This document shows positions 1-7,773 of a DNA stretch of 64,000 nt, piece after piece. The DNA is from Longimicrobiaceae bacterium (GTDB lineage Bacteria; Gemmatimonadota; Gemmatimonadetes; Longimicrobiales; Longimicrobiaceae). Both the position numbers and the translations under genes were made by a program. The DNA is taken from positions 62,001 through 126,000 of the forward strand of contig DASVBS010000028.1 of the NCBI GenBank assembly GCA_036375715.1. The letters are read 5' to 3'. The notes under the pieces are model-generated. The model worked only from the letters and a program-made list of their open reading frames with translations. It made no database searches and was not told where the DNA came from. How positions within the stretch are numbered: position 1 is the stretch's first letter; every line of letters starts with the position of its first letter.

Positions 1-54
1 CGGCGTACTCGGCGCGGCCGCGGCGGCAGAGGGGCGGGGCGTGATCGTTGCAGT

Positions 55-1620
55 ATGTGCGGCTGTCCTCCAGCCCCACGTGCGATGGCAGCTCCCCCTC
101 CCACCGAGACTCGCCCGCGCGCAGATTCCCGATCCGCCGGTCTGATTATCGGCCGCCTGGCGGAAGTCTCCGAACGCCAGTGCGATCGTGCGGCGCGACT
201 GGCCATCATGCTCCTGCACGCGTCATCCGCGCGGGTGTACACGCGCCTCTCGGGTGAGAGGTTGCGCGTGCTGGGATCGTCGGATCCGCAGGATCAAGGG
301 CTACCCGGACGGATACCGGACAGCGTGGCGGGCCGGGTCATGCGGACGGGGCGGGCGGTCGCCTTGCCGCCGAGCGGGCTGACAGCCCCGGCTGCTCGCG
401 AGGCGGCCGAGCGATCCGACAGCGGCCGACCGCGCGGACAGGAAGCCTGCTTGGGAGTGCCGCTGCGCAGACGAAATGGCACCATCGTCGGAGCCCTGGT
501 AGTGACCGATCGTGGCGAGCGCAGGTGGGAGGAGAGGGAGGTCGACCTCCTCGCAGATCTGGCGGCCCTGATAGGAGATGCCGTTCGCCCGCCGACACCC
601 GACCGACCGCGAGGTGTAACCTCCCCACCCCACGAGTCGGTATCCACCGAGCTCCAAAATGCGACCAGAGGTGGTCCGCGGGGCGGCAGCGCTCCTCCAC
701 GGCGGTCGGTGGAGGTCTTTGCGCAGGCAGATGACGCTACGCTCGTCGAGATGATCCGCGAAAGCATCGTGGGAAGCCTGCACCTCGGGGCTCTGCGGGC
801 GGGCGATCGGCTGCCCAGCATCCGTCAGACGGCGCGAGCCTTTTCCGTCACACCCTACATGGTCCTGCAGGCGTACGCCGAACTCGAGTTGGAGGGGCTG
901 GTTGAGCGGCGCGAGCGGTCCGGCGTCTTCGTGGCCAGCTTCGACAGCGGTTCGGTAAGCACGCTTCCCGAAACCGGGGCTTGGCTCACCGAGGTGTTGA
1001 CACAGGCCTGCCAGCACCAGGTCAAGATTCCTCTGCTCCCGGACCTGATCGGGCGCTGGACGAACGCCAGCCGTATCCGCTGCGCGTGCGTGGAAGCGTG
1101 CTACGACAGCCGCTTCACCCTCGCCCTGGAGCTTTCCCAGCAGTTCGGCATTCAGCCCCGCCTGGTCACAGCCGAGCTGAACCCCGCCGAGCTGCAGGGG
1201 ATCGACTTCGTCACCACCACCGCTTACCACGCGGCGCAGGTTGGCCCGATGGTCGCGGCGGCCGGCAAGCCGATGATCATCGCCACGATCAGCCCGCTGA
1301 TCCTGAGCTCGGCCCTCAACCACCTGCGCGAGCGCGATCTCACCGTGATCTGTGTCGACCGCACCTATGGCGAGCGGCTCCGGGCGTTGCAGGGCGGCGC
1401 GTACCGGGACCGGGTGCGCGTGATCACCACGGACGACGAGACTGCGATCGCCGCTCTGGACCGCCGCGAGGCTGTTCTTCTCACGCCGGCGGCCCGGCAG
1501 CGCCTCGTGCAGCCCGACTTCAGGTTGATCGCTCCCATGTACCCCGCCTACTCCCTCGACTTCGCGCGCAAAGTCGCGGAGTCGCTGATCCGGCTGAACC
1601 TGAAGGGGTCGCACGCGTGA
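55..1620 (+). CDS. GAF-GntR fusion transcriptional regulator
   Basis: A 521-residue probable DNA-binding regulator. Residues about 30-178 read as a GAF sensor fold, followed by a Gly/Pro/Arg-rich linker. Residues about 227-294 form a GntR-type winged helix (motif RLPSIRQTARAFSV, then QAYAELELEGLVERR). Residues about 310-515 form an alpha/beta effector region that I cannot place in the FCD, UTRA or aminotransferase classes usual for GntR proteins. An N-terminal GAF with a central GntR helix is an uncommon order. The start is uncertain: ATG 55 or ATG 85, neither with a clear ribosome binding site. The stop overlaps the GTG of the methyltransferase gene by four bases. It may control the fucose operon that ends nearby, but nothing in the sequence proves this. 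Confidence 0.75.
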   Translation: MCGCPPAPRAMAAPPPTETRPRADSRSAGLIIGRLAEVSERQCDRAARLAIMLLHASSARVYTRLSGERLRVLGSSDPQDQGLPGRIPDSVAGRVMRTGRAVALPPSGLTAPAAREAAERSDSGRPRGQEACLGVPLRRRNGTIVGALVVTDRGERRWEEREVDLLADLAALIGDAVRPPTPDRPRGVTSPPHESVSTELQNATRGGPRGGSAPPRRSVEVFAQADDATLVEMIRESIVGSLHLGALRAGDRLPSIRQTARAFSVTPYMVLQAYAELELEGLVERRERSGVFVASFDSGSVSTLPETGAWLTEVLTQACQHQVKIPLLPDLIGRWTNASRIRCACVEACYDSRFTLALELSQQFGIQPRLVTAELNPAELQGIDFVTTTAYHAAQVGPMVAAAGKPMIIATISPLILSSALNHLRERDLTVICVDRTYGERLRALQGGAYRDRVRVITTDDETAIAALDRREAVLLTPAARQRLVQPDFRLIAPMYPAYSLDFARKVAESLIRLNLKGSHA

Positions 1621-2807
1621 CCCTGGCCGGCGGATCGCGGGAGGGGGAGGCTCGTTCGATCTTCGTGGTGACGGCGCCCGGCCTGGAACGGGTAGCCGCC
1701 CGCGAGCTGCTCGACCTGGGAATCTCGGGTGAGGTGCAGGCGGGAGGGGTCGAGGTCAGGGGTGGGCGGAGCACGCTCTACGACCTCAACCTGCGACTGC
1801 GCTCGGCCAGCCGAGTGCTGGTCCGAATCGCCGAATTCCGCGCCCGGACCTTCTTCGAGCTCGAGCGCCACGGCGCGCGTGTGCCGTGGAAGGAGTACAT
1901 CGCGCCCGGGCGCCCGGTACGGGTGAGGGTCACCAGCCGGAAATCCAAGCTCTACCACGAGGGGGCCATCGAGGAGCGATTGCTGAGAGCGATCGGCTCC
2001 GAGGCCGCACAGGGCGGGGCCGAAGAGACAGAGGGAGAGGCGGAGCAGCTCTTCGTCGTGCGCACCTTCTACGACCGCTTCCTGATCAGCGTGGACAGCT
2101 CCGGTGCCCTCCTGCACCGACGGGGTTACCGGCAGGCTCTGGCGCGGGCGCCGCTACGCGAATCCGTCGGTGCGGCCCTGCTCCTGGCGAGCGGGTGGGA
2201 TGCCAGAGAGCCTCTGCTGGACCCCTTCTGCGGGTCGGGCACGATCCCCATCGAGGCGGCGCTCATCGCGCGTCGGATCGCTCCGGGGCTGGCGTCGCGG
2301 GACCGGTCGGCCCGGAACTACGCCTTCCGCAGCTGGCCCGAATTCGACGCCGACCTCTTCGACGAGCTGGTGGCGCGCTGCCGTGAAGAGGAGCTCCCCA
2401 CCACGCCGGTGCGCATCGCCGGCTCAGATCGGGACGCGGGCGCGGTCGCCGCCGCGCTCGCGAATGCTGGGCGGGCCGGGCTCGAAAACGACGTCGAGAT
2501 CACGCAGCGACCGCTCTCCGCCGCGTCCCCCGCGGGCGATGGCGGTTGGATCGTCACCAACCCTCCCTATGGAGCGCGGGTCGGCAAGACCCGAGCGCTG
2601 CGCGACCTCTATGCAGCCCTGGGCAAGGTCGCACCGCGCCTCGCACCGAGCGGACGATTGGTGCTGCTCTCCGCCCATCGCGTCCTCGAAGCGCAGACCG
2701 GCCTGCCGCTGCACGAGCTCTTCAGCACGCGTAACGGCGGGATTCCGGTACGAGCCCTGATGAGCGACTGTCTGAACGACGGAGGAGGCAGTCGCCGAGA
2801 CGGGTAA
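1617..2807 (+). CDS. THUMP-domain class I RNA methyltransferase (RlmL/UPF0020 family)
   Basis: A 396-residue SAM-dependent methyltransferase of the family that makes m2G in 23S rRNA. The N-terminal half carries a THUMP-like RNA-binding region (about 50-160). The catalytic half shows the SAM motif DPFCGSGTIPIEA (202-214) and the amino-methylating motif NPPYGAR (315-321). The length matches the RlmL half alone; the RlmK half found in gamma-proteobacterial fusions is absent. The open frame extends far upstream, but that part is antisense-like overlap with the regulator. The GTG at 1617, overlapping the upstream TGA, is chosen because homology begins there (SIFVVTAPGLE). The exact target base is not deducible. 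Confidence 0.88.
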   Translation: MTLAGGSREGEARSIFVVTAPGLERVAARELLDLGISGEVQAGGVEVRGGRSTLYDLNLRLRSASRVLVRIAEFRARTFFELERHGARVPWKEYIAPGRPVRVRVTSRKSKLYHEGAIEERLLRAIGSEAAQGGAEETEGEAEQLFVVRTFYDRFLISVDSSGALLHRRGYRQALARAPLRESVGAALLLASGWDAREPLLDPFCGSGTIPIEAALIARRIAPGLASRDRSARNYAFRSWPEFDADLFDELVARCREEELPTTPVRIAGSDRDAGAVAAALANAGRAGLENDVEITQRPLSAASPAGDGGWIVTNPPYGARVGKTRALRDLYAALGKVAPRLAPSGRLVLLSAHRVLEAQTGLPLHELFSTRNGGIPVRALMSDCLNDGGGSRRDG

Positions 2808-2811
2808 ATCG

Positions 2812-2850
2812 CCAGAGGGCGCCGAGGACTACGCAGAGATAAGGGAGGAC
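2812..2850. repeat. Dispersed intergenic repeat, CTCTGCG/CCTCGG type
   Basis: Read on the minus strand this contains CTCTGCG, then CCTCGGCG, then CCTCTGGCG. A related block lies at 27631-27673. It resembles a class of short intergenic repeats seen in many unrelated phyla (from memory, not searched). It sits between converging genes. Confidence 0.5.
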
Positions 2851-2856
2851 GAAGAA

Positions 2857-2893
2857 ACTCGTAATTGGCAATTCGTAATTCGTAATTCGCAAT
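2857..2893. repeat. AATTCGT heptad array
   Basis: Three to four imperfect 7-base units (AATTCGT) form an A+T-rich island in otherwise GC-rich DNA, just before the 3' end of the fuconate dehydratase gene. The same heptad recurs in both orientations at 60910-61132. Confidence 0.75.
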
Positions 2894-2904
2894 CCGCCGG
2901 TGCT

Positions 2905-4194
2905 TCACCCCGTTATCCGCTCCCGCCCGTATTCCTCCAGCGACTCGGGCTTCATCTCGATGCTGTAGCCCGGCGCGGCGGGCGGCATATAGCGCCCGTT
3001 GCGGATCACCACCGGATGGACGAAGTGCTCGTGGAGGTGATCCACGTACTCCACGATCCGGTCCTCCAGTGAGGCGCTGACGCAGATGTAGTCGAACAGC
3101 GCGAGGTGCTGCACGTACTCGCACAGGCCGACCCCACCCGCGTGCGGGCATACGGGGACGCCAAACTTCGCCGCCATCAGCAGCACCGCGAGGACTTCGT
3201 TCACCCCACCCAGGCGGCAGCTGTCGATCTGACAGAAGCGGATCGCCTCCGCCTGCAGGAGCTGTTTGAAGATCACCCGGTTGTGACACTGCTCGCCGGT
3301 GGCGACCCCGATCGGCGCGATTGCCCGCGCGATCGCCGCATGACCCAGCACGTCGTCGGGACTCGTCGGCTCCTCGATCCACCAGGGGTCGAAGCGGGCC
3401 AGCTCCTTCATCGCGGCGATCGCCTCGTCGACCCCCCAGCGCTGGTTTGCGTCCATCATCAGCTTGCGATCGGGGCCGATCTCCTCCCGCAGGATCGCGG
3501 CGCGCCGCACGTCGTCCTGCAGGTCCATCCCGACCTTGAGCTTGAAGTGGGTCCACCCGGCCTCCACACCCTCCCGGCAGAGCTTGCGGACCTGGTCGTC
3601 GTGATACCCGAGCCACCCCGCGGAGGTGGTGTACGCCGGATACCCGTCGCGCAGCATCTCCTGCTCTCGCTGCTCCCGCGTTGGACGGTTACGCCGCAGA
3701 ATGTCCAGCGCCTCCTCCGGGGTGAGCGCGTCGGTGATGTAGCGGAAGTCGATGGCGGAGACGATCTCCTCCGGCTCCATGTCGACGAGCAGCTTCCAGA
3801 GCGGCTTCCCCTCCACCTTGGCAATGAGGTCCCAGACCGCGTTAACCACCGCCGCCGTCGCCAGGTGAATCACCCCTTTCTCAGGTCCTACCCAGCGGAG
3901 CTGCGATTCCGACGTGAGCCGGCGCCAGAAGCCCCGCATGTCGGCGCGAATCTCCTCCAGCGTGAGACCGACGAAGAGCGGCGAGAGCGACCGCACCGCC
4001 GCCACGCAGAGCTCGTTGCCCCGTCCCAGGGTGAACGTAAGACCGTGGCCACTGAGCCCGTCCGACCGGTCCGTATGCAGGATCACGTACGCCGCGGAGT
4101 AATCCGGGTCCGGATGCATCGCATCGGACCCGTGGCGCCCCAGCGAGGTGGGGAAGCGAACGTCGACGACGTCGACATGGGTGATCCGGGTCAT
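2905..4194 (-). CDS. L-fuconate dehydratase (enolase superfamily)
   Basis: Predicted to dehydrate L-fuconate to 2-keto-3-deoxy-L-fuconate. The 429-residue protein shows every known enolase-superfamily element: base lysines K218 and K220 (FKLKVG), metal ligands D248 (MMDANQRW), E274 (WIEEPTSPD) and E301 (ATGEQCHNR), and the D324/H351 dyad (QIDSCR; CPHAGGVGLCE). Residue spacing matches the Xanthomonas fuconate dehydratase, and the whole protein closely resembles human ENOSF1. The open frame runs further upstream, but ATG 4194 is used because conserved sequence starts there (RITHVDVVDVRFPTS) and it follows the upstream stop by 14 bases. It is the last gene of the fucose operon. Rhamnonate dehydratase is less likely given the ENOSF1-type signature. 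Confidence 0.93.
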   Translation of the reverse strand: MTRITHVDVVDVRFPTSLGRHGSDAMHPDPDYSAAYVILHTDRSDGLSGHGLTFTLGRGNELCVAAVRSLSPLFVGLTLEEIRADMRGFWRRLTSESQLRWVGPEKGVIHLATAAVVNAVWDLIAKVEGKPLWKLLVDMEPEEIVSAIDFRYITDALTPEEALDILRRNRPTREQREQEMLRDGYPAYTTSAGWLGYHDDQVRKLCREGVEAGWTHFKLKVGMDLQDDVRRAAILREEIGPDRKLMMDANQRWGVDEAIAAMKELARFDPWWIEEPTSPDDVLGHAAIARAIAPIGVATGEQCHNRVIFKQLLQAEAIRFCQIDSCRLGGVNEVLAVLLMAAKFGVPVCPHAGGVGLCEYVQHLALFDYICVSASLEDRIVEYVDHLHEHFVHPVVIRNGRYMPPAAPGYSIEMKPESLEEYGRERITG

Positions 4195-4208
4195 CGTCGC
4201 CAGGCGCG

Positions 4209-5069
4209 TCAGTTCGAGCCCCAGGCGCGGAGCCGTTGCCGGGCGGAACCCAGCCCCTCGATCCCCAATTCGACCACGTCGCCGTCCTTGAGATAGCGGG
4301 GTGGCTTCTGGCCCAGACCGACGCCGGCGGGTGTGCCCGTGGAGATGATGTCGCCCGGGCGCAGGGACATGAACTGGCTCAGGTAGCTGATCAGCGTCGG
4401 GATCTTGAAGACCATGTCCGCCGTCGTGCCATCCTGCATCGTCTCCCCGTTCACCTTCAACCACATCCGCAGGTTGTCGAGGTCGGCGATCTCGTCCGGA
4501 GTGGCGACGAAAGGCCCGAGCGGCGCGAAGGTGTCACAGCTCTTACCCTTCACCCACTGTCCCCCCCGCTCGAGCTGGAAGGCACGCTCGGAGTAATCGT
4601 TGTGCAGCGCGTAACCGGCGACGTGCTGCATGGCGTCTTCCTCCGAGACGTATAGCGCGGGGCGGCCGATCACCACCGCCAGCTCCACCTCCCAGTCCGT
4701 CTTCTGGCTGCCCCGCGGGATGATGACGTCGTCGTTCGGGCCACAGAGCGCGCTGGTGGCCTTGAAGAAGACCACCGGCTCCTTCGGCAGCTCCATGTTC
4801 GACTCCTCCGCGTGATCGCGGAAGTTGAGACCGATGCAGATGATCTTGCCCGGTCGAGCAACGGGCGGTCCCAGCCGCACGTCGTCTCCCACTTCCGGAG
4901 CCGTAGCACCGTGCCGATCGACCCACTCCGCCAACCGCTCCACGCCGTGGCCGCCGAAGAAGATCTCGTCGAAATCGGACCCGAAGCCCGACACGTCGAT
5001 ACGCTTCCCATTCGGCAGGATCACCCCCGGCTTCTCGAGCCCCGGCTCACCGAAACGAATCAGCTTCAT
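4209..5069 (-). CDS. Fumarylacetoacetate-hydrolase family protein, probable 2,4-diketo-3-deoxy-L-fuconate hydrolase
   Basis: A 286-residue FAH-fold enzyme predicted to split the 2,4-diketo acid into pyruvate and L-lactate. Visible family marks are NFRDHAEES (catalytic H86), the metal pair WEVEL (E127, E129), D158 in ALHNDYSER, and the closing STGTPAGVG loop. Length and motif order match the ureidoglycolate lyase/diketo-deoxyfuconate hydrolase branch. It lies between the SDR and dehydratase genes with gaps of about 10-14 bases. The substrate is assigned from operon context; the fold is certain. Confidence 0.88.
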   Translation of the reverse strand: MKLIRFGEPGLEKPGVILPNGKRIDVSGFGSDFDEIFFGGHGVERLAEWVDRHGATAPEVGDDVRLGPPVARPGKIICIGLNFRDHAEESNMELPKEPVVFFKATSALCGPNDDVIIPRGSQKTDWEVELAVVIGRPALYVSEEDAMQHVAGYALHNDYSERAFQLERGGQWVKGKSCDTFAPLGPFVATPDEIADLDNLRMWLKVNGETMQDGTTADMVFKIPTLISYLSQFMSLRPGDIISTGTPAGVGLGQKPPRYLKDGDVVELGIEGLGSARQRLRAWGSN

Positions 5070-5079
5070 TGAAAGGTTG

Positions 5080-5859
5080 TCAGATTTTCAGGTTCACGAA
5101 GCCGCCATCGATCGGGTAGTTGCTTCCCGTGATGAACGCGGCGTCGTCTGAGCATAAGAAGAGCGCCAGCTTGGCGATCTCCTCAGGCCGACCCATCCGG
5201 CCGATCGGCTGCGTCTTTGCCAGCTTCTCGAACATCTCCGCCTCCCGCCCCGGGTAGTTCCGCGCGAGGAATCCATCGACGAACGGCGTGTGAACGCGCC
5301 CGGGAGAGATGCAATTGCAGCGGATGCCGTGATCCACGTAATCGGTGGCGACCGAGTAGGTCATGGTCAGCACGGCACCCTTGCTCATCCCGTACGCAAA
5401 GCGGTCGGGAATGCCGACCATCGACGCAACCGAGGCCAGGTTGAGGATCACACCGCCGCGCCCCTTCATCGACGGCACCGCCGCCTTCAGGCAGTTGTAG
5501 ACGCCCTTCACGTTCACGGCGTAGATCCGGTCGAAGTCCTCCTCGGTTGTGGTCTCCACCGTGCCGACGTGCGAGATTCCCGCGTTGTTCACGAGGACAT
5601 CCACCGGGCCGAACGAGACGCTGACAGCCGCGAAAGCCTCCATTACCTCGTCCTGCCGGCTCACGTCGCATTCGCGGAAGATGGCGCGGCCGCCCTCAGC
5701 CACGATCTCTTCCGCCGTGCTCGCACCCCCCTCGGCGTTTACATCCAGAATGGCGACCTGCGCTCCATGGCGTCCGAAGAGCCGGGCGATCTCCTTACCG
5801 ATCCCGGATCCCCCGCCGGTGATGATCGCCACCCGATCCTGCAGCTTGCCTCCGGCCAT
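5080..5859 (-). CDS. Short-chain dehydrogenase, probable 2-keto-3-deoxy-L-fuconate dehydrogenase
   Basis: A 259-residue classical SDR, NAD(P)-dependent. The cofactor motif TGGGSGIG is at 14-21, NNAG at 91-94, and the catalytic set is S143, Y156 and K160 (YGMSK). Context predicts oxidation of 2-keto-3-deoxy-L-fuconate at C4, between the dehydratase and the diketo-acid hydrolase. A longer start at 5883 would overlap the upstream lactonase stop. ATG 5859 is preferred since the fold begins just after it (LQDRVAIITGG). Confidence 0.85.
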   Translation of the reverse strand: MAGGKLQDRVAIITGGGSGIGKEIARLFGRHGAQVAILDVNAEGGASTAEEIVAEGGRAIFRECDVSRQDEVMEAFAAVSVSFGPVDVLVNNAGISHVGTVETTTEEDFDRIYAVNVKGVYNCLKAAVPSMKGRGGVILNLASVASMVGIPDRFAYGMSKGAVLTMTYSVATDYVDHGIRCNCISPGRVHTPFVDGFLARNYPGREAEMFEKLAKTQPIGRMGRPEEIAKLALFLCSDDAAFITGSNYPIDGGFVNLKI

Positions 5860-5872
5860 GGTCCGTCCCTGC

Positions 5873-6721
5873 TCAGATTCCATAGAAGCGCAACGCATTC
5901 TCACGGTAAAACGCCGCGCGCTCCCCAGGCGTCCATTCCGCGGTGAAACGGCGGGTGAACTGATACCACTCCAGGTAGCTGCCCACCAGCGTAAGAACCG
6001 GCCAATCGCCGCCATACATCACGCGGTCGGTCCCGAACTGCTCCACCACGTGGTCGACGTAGGGCAGCAGCTTCTCTTCAGTCCAGTCGACTCCCGCCTC
6101 GGTGAGCAGGCCGGAGATCTTGCAGCTGACGTGAGGAAGCGCCGCCAGCTCGCTAATGTGGGCGCGCCAGGGGTCCAGACGGCCACTCGCGATGTCCGGC
6201 TTGCCGCAGTGATCCAGAACGAGACGCGTTGCGGGAACCCGCCGGGCCAGCTCGACGACGTCGCCCAACTGGTCGTGCGTGGCACACAGGTCGAAGGTGA
6301 ACCCTCTCCGACCCACTTCAGTGACCCCCGCGACGAATTCGGAGCTGGTGCAGAAGCCGGGAGGGTTCCCCTGTATGTTGTGACGCACGCCGCGAACGCT
6401 GCCGAGCTCCCGGAAGGCGTCGAGCAGCCGCGGAAGCTCCGCGGCGTTAGTGAGGTCCGCATAGGCAACGCTCCCCAGCAGCCGCGGCTCCTCCCGCGCG
6501 AGCTCCGCCACCGCCCGGACTTCGTCGAGCGTCTGCCCGGGCGCGGTGTTGCATTCGACGAAGATGAACCCCTGCAGCGGGATCCCCGGTGTCGCCTCCG
6601 TGAGCTCCTCCAGGCCGAAAGTGCGGTGAATCCTGGGCAGTGATTCCAACCAGGGGTAGCTCAGCCGAGCCGGATCCCACAGATGCAAGTGGGAATCGAT
6701 GACTCCGAAAGAATCGGGCAC
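5873..6721 (-). CDS. Amidohydrolase-2 family L-fuconolactonase
   Basis: A 282-residue metal-dependent hydrolase predicted to open L-fucono-lactone to L-fuconate. Motifs are VIDSHLHLWDP at the N-terminus (metal-binding HxH), CATHDQLGD and LDHCGKPD in the middle, and YGGDWPV near the end. All are typical of fuconolactonase-like amidohydrolases. The open frame continues far upstream, but a GTG at 6721 preceded by AAGGAGG is the obvious start. It follows the ABC permease by 11 bases and precedes the SDR by 13. Confidence 0.9.
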   Translation of the reverse strand: MPDSFGVIDSHLHLWDPARLSYPWLESLPRIHRTFGLEELTEATPGIPLQGFIFVECNTAPGQTLDEVRAVAELAREEPRLLGSVAYADLTNAAELPRLLDAFRELGSVRGVRHNIQGNPPGFCTSSEFVAGVTEVGRRGFTFDLCATHDQLGDVVELARRVPATRLVLDHCGKPDIASGRLDPWRAHISELAALPHVSCKISGLLTEAGVDWTEEKLLPYVDHVVEQFGTDRVMYGGDWPVLTLVGSYLEWYQFTRRFTAEWTPGERAAFYRENALRFYGI

Positions 6722-6732
6722 GTCCCCCTCCT

Positions 6733-7746
6733 TCACACCGCGCGGGTCGAGCGCCAGCGATCCACGGCAACCGCGAGCACGATGATGGCGCCGATGATGA
6801 TCTCCTGGATGTAGTTGGGCCAACCCATCTGCTGACAGCCGTTGCGCAGGAAGGCCATGATGAGGGCACCGATCATGGAGCCCAGGATGCTCCCCTCCCC
6901 TCCGTTCAGGCTGGCCCCACCGATCACCACGGCCGCGATCACATCCAGCTCGGTACCGATGGCGACTGTCGGATCTCCCTGCCGCAAGCGCGACATCTGC
7001 ATCACCCCGGCGAGGCCGAACAGCAGCCCGGCAATGCTGTAGATCCACAGCTTCAGCCGATCGGTGGCGATGCCGCAGGCCCGCGCCGCGGCTTCGTTCG
7101 AGCCCAGGGCGAAGACCCGCCGCCCGAAGACGGTGCTGCGCAGGGTGATGGCGGCCAGCACCGCCAGGATCAGGGTGATCCAGACACCGGGGGCGACCAG
7201 CAGCCAGGCCGGCTCGGGAAAGGTGACCAGGAGGCCGTTCAACCAGCTCGCGGGGGCATTGACGGTCTGCTCGTTGGCGAGCCACTTCGCCACCCCGCGC
7301 GCGATGCCCAGCATCCCCAGCGTGGCGATGAATGGCACGACCCGCAGCCCCGTGATCAACGCTCCGTTCACGAACCCCACCAGCCCTCCGACCACGACCG
7401 CCGCGAGCAGCGCCACCGCGGGGGACCACCCACTCTCCAGGGAGAGCGCCGCCACCACCCCGGTGAGGGCGATCACCGCACCGACGGAGAGGTCGATGCC
7501 GGCGCTCACGATGATGAAGGTCATCCCGATCGCGCCCAGGGCAACGATCACCGTCTGGGAGAGAACGATGCGGAGGTTGAAAGCCGAGAGGTAGCGCTCC
7601 GGAGCATCGGTGAGAAGCGCAAAGGTCGCGATGACCAGCACGAGTCCCAGAAAGGGACCCACGCGGCTACCCCAGACCCGCAGGGGCCCGGGGGCGGGCA
7701 GCACGCCCGGAGGCGCGGTAGGAGCGGCTTCGATGGTCGTCGGCAT
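6733..7746 (-). CDS. Sugar ABC transporter permease (RbsC-like)
   Basis: A 337-residue inner-membrane protein with about eight to ten hydrophobic helices after a Pro-rich cytosolic N-terminus. It has the BPD_transp_2 signature (GAIGMTFIIVSAGIDLSVGA; later AAVVIGGASLNGGEG and NGCQQMGWPNY). This belongs to the ribose/xylose/rhamnose permease family, which works as a homodimer with an RbsA-type ATPase. The paired ATPase and binding protein lie directly upstream. L-fucose is the likely substrate from the enzymes in the operon. Confidence 0.9.
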   Translation of the reverse strand: MPTTIEAAPTAPPGVLPAPGPLRVWGSRVGPFLGLVLVIATFALLTDAPERYLSAFNLRIVLSQTVIVALGAIGMTFIIVSAGIDLSVGAVIALTGVVAALSLESGWSPAVALLAAVVVGGLVGFVNGALITGLRVVPFIATLGMLGIARGVAKWLANEQTVNAPASWLNGLLVTFPEPAWLLVAPGVWITLILAVLAAITLRSTVFGRRVFALGSNEAAARACGIATDRLKLWIYSIAGLLFGLAGVMQMSRLRQGDPTVAIGTELDVIAAVVIGGASLNGGEGSILGSMIGALIMAFLRNGCQQMGWPNYIQEIIIGAIIVLAVAVDRWRSTRAV

Positions 7747-7773
7747 CCTTGACGTGTGAATCGAACTCGTTTG

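Noticed and set aside
981-1616. Possible 212-residue N-terminal extension of the RNA methyltransferase
   Set aside because: The region codes for the GntR regulator in another frame; the extension is Pro/Arg-rich without homology, and GTG 1617 is coupled to the regulator stop.
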